A stretch of DNA of 10,390 nt from an uncultured bacterium (GTDB lineage Bacteria > Actinomycetota > Actinomycetes > S36-B12): contig CAJAKT010000297.1 in NCBI GenBank assembly GCA_903940375.1, positions 1-10,390 of the forward strand, in the 5' to 3' direction. Positions 4,829-10,390 of this stretch are shown one piece after another (position 1 is the stretch's first letter; each line of letters begins with the position of its first letter). Both the position numbers and the translations under genes were made by a program. The notes beneath the pieces were generated by a model, which ran no database searches, was not told where the DNA came from, and saw only the letters and a list, made by a program, of their open reading frames with translations.

Positions 4829-7777
4829 TCACGCCGGCTTTGCCGCGGAACGGCCGGCCGCGACCTTCTTCGCGGCCGGCTTCCTGGCCGCCACCTTCTT
4901 CGCGGCCACCTTCCTGGCCGGGGCCTTCCTCGACGGCCGGGGGCCGGTCAGCAGCGGACCGAGGAACGTACCGGTGTGGCTCCCGATCTGGGTTGCCACC
5001 TGCTCGGGCGTGCCCGTGGCGACGACCTGACCGCCACCGGAGCCGCCTTCGGGCCCCATGTCGATGATCCAGTCGGCCGTCTTGATGACATCGAGGTTGT
5101 GCTCGATCACGATCACCGTGTTGCCCTTGTCGACCAGGCTCTGCAGGACTCCCAGCAGCTTGCGGATGTCCTCGAAGTGCAGGCCGGTGGTGGGCTCATC
5201 GAGCACGTAGACCGTGCGGCCGGTTGAGCGCTTCTGAAGTTCAGCAGCCAGCTTGACCCGCTGGGCCTCACCACCGCTGAGCGTGGGCGCCGACTGGCCC
5301 ATCCGCACGTAGCCGAGACCGACCTCGACCAGGGTCGACAGATGTCGAGCGATCGCCGGCACCGCCGCGAAGAACTCGGTGGCCTCCTCGATCGGCATAT
5401 CGAGGACCTGCGCGATCGTGCGGCCCTTGTAGTGCACTTCGAGGGTCTCGCGGTTGTAGCGCGAGCCGTGACACACCTCGCAGGGCACATAGACGTCAGG
5501 GAGGAAGTTCATCTCGATCTTGATGGTGCCGTCGCCAGCGCACGCCTCGCAGCGGCCACCCTTGACGTTGAACGAGAACCGGCCCTGCAGGTAGCCACGC
5601 ACCTTCGCCTCGGGTGTCTCGGCGAACAGCTTGCGAATGTTGTCGAACACCCCGGTGTAGGTGGCCGGGTTGCTTCGCGGCGTGCGACCGATCGGACTCT
5701 GATCGACATGCACCACCTTGTCGACGGCCTCGAGTCCGGACACCTTCTTGTGCCGCCCGGGTACCGTTCGCGCACTGTTCAGATCGCGCGCAAGAACGTT
5801 GTACAGCACGTCATTGACCAGCGTCGACTTGCCTGATCCACTCACGCCCGTGACCGCGACGAGGTTGCCGAGCGGGAAGTCGACGGTGACATCGCGGAGA
5901 TTGTGCTCACTCGCGCTGTGCACGGTGATGACGCGGCCATCCTGTGGTCGGCGCTCGGCCGGCACCTCGATCGAGCGACGGCCGCTCAGGTACTGGCCGG
6001 TGATCGACTCCTTGCTCGCGAGCAGGTCGGCCACGGTGCCGCTGACGACGACCTCGCCGCCGTGCTCACCCGCACCGGGTCCGATGTCGACGACCCAATC
6101 GGCCACGCGGATGGTGTCCTCGTCATGCTCGACGACGATCAGGGTGTTGCCGAGGTTCCGAAGCCGAATGAGGGTTTCGATGAGGCGATGGTTGTCGCGC
6201 TGATGCAGGCCGATGCTGGGCTCGTCAAGGACGTAGAGCACGCCCACGAGTCCCGATCCGATCTGCGTGGCGAGCCGAATGCGCTGCGCCTCGCCCCCAG
6301 CAAGGGTCCCGGCGGCGCGATCGAGTGACAGGTAGTGCAGGCCCACGTCGACAAGGAAGGTCAGCCGTTCGTTGACCTCCTTGAGAACACGGCTGGCGAT
6401 CGTCGCATCACGTTCGGAAAGGGAAAGTCCCGCCAGCAGCTCGGCCGCCTCGCCGATCGGCAGCGATGCGATATCCGCGATGGAGTGATCCTCGACGGTG
6501 ACGGCGAGCACGATGGGCTTGAGCCGCGCACCACCGCAGGCCGCACAGGGCACCTCGCGCATGAACCCCTCGAACCGCTCACGACTCGCATCCGTGTCCG
6601 CTTCGGCATGCCGACGCTGCACGAAGGGAATGACACCTTCGTATGACGTGTAGTACGAACGCTGGCGGCCGTAACGGTTCTTGTAGCGGACATGGATCTC
6701 GGCCGGGTGGCCCTGCAGAAGCGAGGTACGGGCCTTTGCCGGCAGTTCCCGCCAGGGTGTCTCCATCGTGATGCCGAGCTCATCGCACATGGCCTCCAGC
6801 AGGCGACGGAAGTAGTCCGACACCTGGCCGCGGGACCACGGCGCCAGAGCACCCTCGTCGAGGGAGAGGTCCTCGTCAGGGACGATCAGTTCAGGGTCCA
6901 CCTCGCGACGGGTCCCCAGGCCCGTGCACTCGGGGCACGCCCCGAAGGGCGAGTTGAAGGAGAAGGACCGTGGCTCGAGCTCCTCGAACGACAGGCCGTC
7001 CTTCATGCAGGCGAGGTGCTCGCTGAAGGTGCGTTCACGCTCCGGGTCCTTCTCGTCGCGGTCGACGAACTCGAGGACCACCAGCCCTGCAGCCAGCCCG
7101 AGTGCGGTCTCAACGGAGTCGGTCAGGCGCCGCCGGGAGTCCGCCTTCACCGTCAGTCGGTCAACAACCACCTCGATCGTGTGCTTCTCGGACTTCTTCA
7201 GCGTCGGTACGTCATCGAGGGCAACCACCACGCCGTCAACGCGCACGCGGGAGTACCCCTGGGCCTGCAACTGCCGGAAGAGGTCGGCGTACTCGCCCTT
7301 GCGCTCGCGCACCACGGGGGCCAGCACCTGGAATCGGGTGCCCTCGGGAAGCTCGAGTACCTGGTCGACGATCTGCTGGGGAGTCTGTCGTGCGATGACG
7401 GACCCGCAGACCGGGCAGTGCGGGACACCGATCCGGGCGAACAGCAGGCGCAGGTAGTCGTATACCTCGGTGATGGTGCCGACCGTTGACCGCGGGTTGC
7501 GTGACGTGGACTTCTGGTCGATCGACACCGCTGGCGACAGCCCCTCGATGAAGTCGACATCGGGCTTGTCCATCTGCCCCAGGAACTGCCGCGCATACGA
7601 GGACAGGCTCTCGACATAGCGACGCTGGCCCTCGGCGAAGATCGTGTCGAACGCCAGGCTGGACTTCCCCGAGCCGGACAGGCCGGTGAAGACGATCAGC
7701 GCATCACGGGGCAGATCGAGGGAGACGTCCTTGAGGTTGTGCTCACGGGCACCCCGTACGACCAAACGCTCGCCCAC
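4829..7777 (-). CDS. uvrA: Excinuclease ABC subunit A (UvrA) with Lys/Ala-rich tail
   Basis: UvrA is the dimeric ABC-type ATPase that finds helix-distorting lesions and loads UvrB. The 982 residues hold two ATPase modules. The first has Walker A GLSGSGKSS (32-40), signature LAGGEAQ (492-498), Walker B VLDEP (516-520) and switch His551. The second has GVSGSGKST (644-652), LSGGEAQ (833-839), VLDEP (858-862) and His893. Zinc-type cysteine pairs are C121/C124, C411/C414, C281/C284 and C743/C746 with C766/C769. The usual partner pair of C281/C284 reads C257 with aspartate at 260, which I recall also in streptomycete UvrA. From about residue 945 the chain continues into a basic tail of three ten-residue repeats. 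GTG at 7775-7777 has GAGGAG (minus strand of 7782-7787) 4 nt upstream, and the protein begins in register with other UvrA proteins. It leads the minus-strand cluster, facing away from the hydrolase gene at 7829. I see no LexA/SOS box upstream. Confidence 0.97.
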   Translation of the reverse strand: MGERLVVRGAREHNLKDVSLDLPRDALIVFTGLSGSGKSSLAFDTIFAEGQRRYVESLSSYARQFLGQMDKPDVDFIEGLSPAVSIDQKSTSRNPRSTVGTITEVYDYLRLLFARIGVPHCPVCGSVIARQTPQQIVDQVLELPEGTRFQVLAPVVRERKGEYADLFRQLQAQGYSRVRVDGVVVALDDVPTLKKSEKHTIEVVVDRLTVKADSRRRLTDSVETALGLAAGLVVLEFVDRDEKDPERERTFSEHLACMKDGLSFEELEPRSFSFNSPFGACPECTGLGTRREVDPELIVPDEDLSLDEGALAPWSRGQVSDYFRRLLEAMCDELGITMETPWRELPAKARTSLLQGHPAEIHVRYKNRYGRQRSYYTSYEGVIPFVQRRHAEADTDASRERFEGFMREVPCAACGGARLKPIVLAVTVEDHSIADIASLPIGEAAELLAGLSLSERDATIASRVLKEVNERLTFLVDVGLHYLSLDRAAGTLAGGEAQRIRLATQIGSGLVGVLYVLDEPSIGLHQRDNHRLIETLIRLRNLGNTLIVVEHDEDTIRVADWVVDIGPGAGEHGGEVVVSGTVADLLASKESITGQYLSGRRSIEVPAERRPQDGRVITVHSASEHNLRDVTVDFPLGNLVAVTGVSGSGKSTLVNDVLYNVLARDLNSARTVPGRHKKVSGLEAVDKVVHVDQSPIGRTPRSNPATYTGVFDNIRKLFAETPEAKVRGYLQGRFSFNVKGGRCEACAGDGTIKIEMNFLPDVYVPCEVCHGSRYNRETLEVHYKGRTIAQVLDMPIEEATEFFAAVPAIARHLSTLVEVGLGYVRMGQSAPTLSGGEAQRVKLAAELQKRSTGRTVYVLDEPTTGLHFEDIRKLLGVLQSLVDKGNTVIVIEHNLDVIKTADWIIDMGPEGGSGGGQVVATGTPEQVATQIGSHTGTFLGPLLTGPRPSRKAPARKVAAKKVAARKPAAKKVAAGRSAAKPA
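4832..4918 (-). repeat. 30-bp tandem repeats encoding the UvrA C-terminal tail
   Basis: Three in-frame units of about 30 bp encode ARKVAAKKVA (residues 954-963), ARKPAAKKVA (964-973) and a degenerate, shorter AGRSAAKPA (974-982). The first two differ at only a few bases at DNA level, as expected of slippage or unequal exchange. The peptide pattern resembles the (A/P)AKKxA repeats of histone H1-like and HupB-type tails. Repeat number could vary between strains. Confidence 0.8.
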
Positions 7778-7828
7778 GGGTCTCCTCTGCTGCAGATAGG
7801 GTGCTTGAGTCTACGAACGGAGTCCTGA
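7778..7828. promoter_or_regulatory. Divergent intergenic region between uvrA and the MBL-fold gene
   Basis: These 51 bp must hold the 5' signals of both divergent genes unless promoters lie inside them. On the plus strand TAGGGT (7797-7802) fits a TANNNT -10 box, 26 nt before the hydrolase ATG, with GGAG at 7819-7822. On the minus strand TAGACT (7813-7808) could serve uvrA. Neither has a convincing -35 at the expected distance. GAGTC occurs twice, 13 bp apart (7807-7811 and 7820-7824). No palindromic GAAC...GTTC SOS box is present. Confidence 0.4.
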
Positions 7829-8479
7829 ATGTATAACGGCCGTGTGACCGTCGGTGGACCGGCAGACGTGCACGAGCTCGGCGCGCTCGTCATCAGCAAG
7901 CTCGCTGTCGGCCCCTACAACAACAACTCCTATCTCCTGCGCTGCCGTGAGACCGGCTCGCAGGTCCTCGTTGACGCGGCAGCTGAGGCCGACCGGCTCC
8001 TGGACCTCATCGGCCCCGAAGGGGTGGGCCTCATCGTCACCACGCATCGGCACCCCGACCACTGGCAGGCCCTCGCGGAGGTTGTGGATCGCACAGGCGC
8101 CCCCACCGCGGCCCACGCGGAGGATGCGGACGGCATCCCTGTCCCGACCGACATCGTGCTGCAGGACGGTGACGTCATAGAGGTGGGCAACTGCTCACTC
8201 ACGGCCATCCACCTCGTCGGCCACACACCGGGCTCCATCGCCCTGCTCTACGACGACCCCGAGGGTCCGCCCCATCTGCTGACGGGCGACTGCCTGTTTC
8301 CCGGGGGCCTGGGCAAGACCCATTCCCCTGAGGAGTTCGACTCACTTCTCGTCGGTGTCGTCACGAGGATCTTCGACGAGCTACCGGACGAGACCTGGAT
8401 CTACCCCGGTCATGGCTGGGACACCACGGTCGGTGCCGAGCGCCCCAGCGTCGAGGAATGGCGGGAACGACGGTGGTGA
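7829..8479 (+). CDS. Metallo-beta-lactamase-fold hydrolase (glyoxalase II-like)
   Basis: This 216-residue cytoplasmic enzyme has a complete dinuclear metal site of the metallo-beta-lactamase fold: THRHPDHW giving H73, H75, D77 and H78, then H132 in GHTPGS, D154 in GDCLF and H195 in YPGHG. The GHTPGS, GDCLF and YPGHG sequences and the length fit the glyoxalase II/hydroxyacylglutathione-hydrolase-like branch, which cleaves thioesters or similar bonds; the real substrate is unknown. An unclassified MBL protein next to uvrA is, to my knowledge, also found in mycobacteria and streptomycetes, but that gives no function. ATG at 7829 has GGAG (7819-7822) 6 nt upstream. The 3' end overlaps the following membrane-protein gene, so the two are probably one transcript. 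Confidence 0.92.
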   Translation: MYNGRVTVGGPADVHELGALVISKLAVGPYNNNSYLLRCRETGSQVLVDAAAEADRLLDLIGPEGVGLIVTTHRHPDHWQALAEVVDRTGAPTAAHAEDADGIPVPTDIVLQDGDVIEVGNCSLTAIHLVGHTPGSIALLYDDPEGPPHLLTGDCLFPGGLGKTHSPEEFDSLLVGVVTRIFDELPDETWIYPGHGWDTTVGAERPSVEEWRERRW

Positions 8480-8781
8480 AGGACGACGCACGGACATACG
8501 ACCTCTTGCGCCGGCGCGCAGCCACCATCAGGTCTCGGCAGGTGTGGGCGGGTATCACGATCATCTGGGCGGTCGTCGTCGGGTGGGTGCTGTCGGGCTT
8601 CATCAATGCGGTGACCGATGACCTCGAGCCATGGGTGGTGTGGCTGCTTGTCTACCTGCTGCCCGTCCTCGTGCTGGCGATCATCACCCTCCTGCGGACG
8701 CTGCGAATCCGATCGATCGATGCCGAGATCCTGGCGATAGCCGAGCAACAGAAGGATCACGGCCAACCGCCTGCTTCGTGA
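8458..8781 (+). CDS. Small two-helix membrane protein, function unknown
   Basis: I do not recognise a named family. The 107 residues show a basic N-terminus (RRR at 18-20, IRSR at 24-27), a hydrophobic helix about 29-50, a short acidic turn (TDDLEP, 53-58), a second helix about 59-80 and a charged tail starting RTLRIR. Positive charge flanking both helices on the same side predicts a hairpin with both ends in the cytoplasm. The start is uncertain. ATG 8458 overlaps the hydrolase gene by 22 bp, with GAGGA directly abutting it. GTG 8473, with GGGA 6 nt upstream, or GTG 8476, overlapping the TGA stop as GTGA, would shorten the protein by 5 or 6 residues. Overlap with the hydrolase implies co-translation. 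Its stop at 8779-8781 directly abuts the stop of the convergent terC-like gene. Confidence 0.75.
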   Translation: MAGTTVVKDDARTYDLLRRRAATIRSRQVWAGITIIWAVVVGWVLSGFINAVTDDLEPWVVWLLVYLLPVLVLAIITLLRTLRIRSIDAEILAIAEQQKDHGQPPAS

Positions 8782-9777
8782 CTAGCTGTCCGTCGCCTCC
8801 GCGTCGCCCCCCGTGACACGGCCCGCGTGAGCGATGGCGTCGGGATCCCGCCGAACCTTCACCCAGGACGCAACGGCCACGACAACCAGGACCATGCCGA
8901 TGAATACCAGGCTGGCATTCGTCGAGATCTTCGGGAAGGCGGCGTTCACCTCGTGGAGGTAGGTCAGCACGAGCTTGACGCCGATGAAGACGAGGATCAC
9001 CGCGAGTCCGGTGGACAGGTAGACCAGCTTGTCGAGCAGGCCCTTCAGCAGGAAGTACAGCGCGCGGAGCCCCAGGAGTGCGAAGGCGTTCGCCGCGAAC
9101 ACGAGGTAGGGGATCTGGGTCACACCGAAGGTGGCCGGAATGGAGTCAAGGGCGAATAGGAGGTCGGTGGAGCCGATGGCGATCATCACCAGCAGCAACG
9201 GAGTCGCCATGCGCCGGCCGTCCACGCGGGTGAACGCCCGGGTGCCGTCATATTCATCCGTGAACGCGAACCTTCGGCGCACGATCCGCACGACGGCGTT
9301 GTCCTGCGGTTCCGGATCCTCGTTGCGGTGTCGGGCCAGCTGGATGCCTGTCCAGATCAGGACGGCGCCGAAGATCACGAACGTGAAGGCGAACGTCGAC
9401 AGGGCTGCCGCGCCGACGGCGATGAAAGCCGCTCGCAGGATCAGCGCAAGCACGACCCCGAAGAGAAGCACGCGCTGGTGCAGCTCCACGGGGACGGCGA
9501 ACTGCGCAAGGATGATGATGAAGACGAAGAGATTGTCGACACTCAGCGACTTCTCGACGAGGTAGGCCGCGAAGTACTGCGAGCCGACATCGGACCCTTG
9601 CCAGACCAGCATGGCGATTCCGAAGGCAACCGCGATTCCGATGTAGAAGACCGACCACAGCAGGGCCTCACGGAACATCACCTCATGGGGCTTCCGGCTC
9701 ACCGCCACGAAGTCCAACGCGATGAGGAGGGCGATCCCCGCGATCGTCACGGTCCAAAGAGCCGGCGTGACATCCAT
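8782..9777 (-). CDS. TerC family integral membrane protein (Alx-like), downstream paralogue
   Basis: TerC/Alx/YkoY proteins are polytopic membrane proteins; several bacterial members export Mn2+ or load exported metalloenzymes, and the name comes from tellurite resistance. The 331 residues have about eight or nine hydrophobic segments and both acidic hallmarks in membrane helices: EKSLSVDN (75-82, with E75 and D81) and TDLLFALDSIPA (204-215, with D205 and D211). A charged loop (about 149-190) separates the halves, and the C-terminus (about 306-331) is hydrophilic. ATG at 9775-9777 shares one base with the stop of the upstream paralogue (TGATG). GAGG (minus strand of 9785-9788) lies 7 nt upstream, so translational coupling is likely. 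From the EYDG region through helix FIG, 62 of 91 aligned residues are identical to the upstream paralogue by my hand count. Substrate cannot be told from sequence; Mn2+ is the best guess. Confidence 0.93.
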   Translation of the reverse strand: MDVTPALWTVTIAGIALLIALDFVAVSRKPHEVMFREALLWSVFYIGIAVAFGIAMLVWQGSDVGSQYFAAYLVEKSLSVDNLFVFIIILAQFAVPVELHQRVLLFGVVLALILRAAFIAVGAAALSTFAFTFVIFGAVLIWTGIQLARHRNEDPEPQDNAVVRIVRRRFAFTDEYDGTRAFTRVDGRRMATPLLLVMIAIGSTDLLFALDSIPATFGVTQIPYLVFAANAFALLGLRALYFLLKGLLDKLVYLSTGLAVILVFIGVKLVLTYLHEVNAAFPKISTNASLVFIGMVLVVVAVASWVKVRRDPDAIAHAGRVTGGDAEATDS

Positions 9778-10390
9778 CAGGCAGCCTCGTCCACTGGGTC
9801 GTTGCGGGTTCCATAGACACTGATCACGGCGGTTCCCGTCAGGACAAGGATGATGACGAGCAGTGACATCCAGGTCGGGACCACCGGCAGCTCAAGGCTC
9901 GTTGTCGCATTCACGGCCTCGATCACCATCTTGAGGCCGATGAAGGCGAGCACGACCGCCAGTCCGCGATTGAGGTAGCGCAGCCGCCCTAGGACTCCTC
10001 GCAGCAGGAAGTACAGCTGCCGCAAGCCCATGAGCGCGAAGGCATTGACGGTGAAGACGAGATACGTCTCAGACGTGATGCCGAACACCGCGGGAATGCT
10101 GTCGATGGCGAAGAGGAGATCAGTGGTCCCGATCGCCAGCATCACGAGAGCCATCGGAGTCAGCGCGCGACGGCCCGCGACGCGCGTGACGAAGCGAGCC
10201 CCGTCGTACTCCGTGGACGTCGGCACATGCGTTCCGACCCAGCGCACCAGGGGGTTGCCGTCAGGATCGGGCTCGGCGTCGTGCGCGACCCACACCTTCC
10301 AGGCCGTGAAGATCAGGAAGAAGCCGAAGACGTAGAAGGTCACCTCGAAGCGGGCGATGAGTTCCGCCCCGACGACGATGAGAATGCCAC
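9777..10390 (-). CDS. TerC family integral membrane protein, upstream paralogue (5' end beyond window)
   Basis: The reading frame runs without a stop from the right edge to TGA at 9777-9779, giving 203 complete codons of the C-terminal two-thirds of a TerC protein. The in-frame GTG at 10341-10343 is an internal valine, since hydrophobic TerC-like sequence continues upstream to the edge. The motif TTDLLFAIDSIPA, whose two aspartates are encoded near 10119-10121 and 10101-10103, matches the second acidic motif of the family. The first (ExSLSxDN) should lie outside the window. Compared with its neighbour, the loop between the halves reads HDAEPDPDGNPLVRWV, and the C-terminus is shorter, ending soon after the last helix (NDPVDEAA). 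The start, promoter and any manganese-responsive leader are outside the window. Confidence 0.92.
   Translation of the reverse strand, partial: GILIVVGAELIARFEVTFYVFGFFLIFTAWKVWVAHDAEPDPDGNPLVRWVGTHVPTSTEYDGARFVTRVAGRRALTPMALVMLAIGTTDLLFAIDSIPAVFGITSETYLVFTVNAFALMGLRQLYFLLRGVLGRLRYLNRGLAVVLAFIGLKMVIEAVNATTSLELPVVPTWMSLLVIILVLTGTAVISVYGTRNDPVDEAA

Noticed and set aside
6940..7010. Loss of a zinc finger in UvrA (C257 with Asp260 instead of a second Cys)
   Set aside because: I recall the same Cys/Asp pattern in streptomycete UvrA, so it is probably a lineage norm rather than a defect.
6692..7489. 265-codon plus-strand open frame inside uvrA
   Set aside because: It is antisense to well-conserved UvrA sequence, with no family resemblance or plausible ribosome-binding site noted.
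7778..7828. LexA/SOS box upstream of uvrA
   Set aside because: CGAAC at 7814-7818 is one half-site, but no GTTCG half follows at suitable spacing, so damage control by LexA is not supported here.
8811..8821. Palindrome CCGTGACACGG near the convergent stops, considered as a terminator
   Set aside because: The single-base centre cannot form a useful loop and there is no T-run; it lies in the coding end of the terC-like gene.

Overview
The window is a GC-rich stretch of an actinobacterial (Actinomycetota) chromosome. WhiA is an actinobacterial sporulation-type regulator, here beginning MAMTAAVKDEL, and the order uvrC-rapZ-yvcK-whiA is the arrangement known from streptomycetes and mycobacteria. 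RapZ also carries the arginine P-loop (GMSGAGRST) I recall from actinobacterial homologues. Genus cannot be read from this sequence.

Minus strand, 7777 down to 1: six genes run head to tail with gaps of 52 bp or less. They are uvrA, a small exported Rieske lipoprotein, uvrC, rapZ, yvcK (overlapping rapZ by a GTGA) and the first 143 codons of whiA, which leaves the window on the left. UvrA recognises bulky DNA damage and UvrC makes the dual incisions of nucleotide excision repair. RapZ and YvcK are nucleotide- or sugar-nucleotide-binding regulators of cell-wall precursor and central carbon metabolism. WhiA is a DNA-binding regulator of division and sporulation genes. The Rieske protein has no obvious repair role.

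Plus strand, 7829-8781: a metallo-beta-lactamase-fold hydrolase starts 51 bp from uvrA in the opposite direction and overlaps a 107-residue two-helix membrane protein. That pair meets, with no spare base, a convergent minus-strand pair of TerC-family membrane proteins (8782-10390). The two TerC proteins are clear paralogues with overlapping stop and start codons, and the upstream one is cut by the right edge.

The region is essentially housekeeping, densely packed, and has no gene-free stretch over 52 bp. I see no mobile element, CRISPR array, RNA gene or defence system, and nothing I would call an undescribed system. The points most worth a second look are the histone-H1-like repeated tail on UvrA, the Rieske lipoprotein between uvrA and uvrC, a perfect inverted repeat over the yvcK ribosome-binding region, a possible leaderless promoter for uvrC, and the tandem TerC pair.
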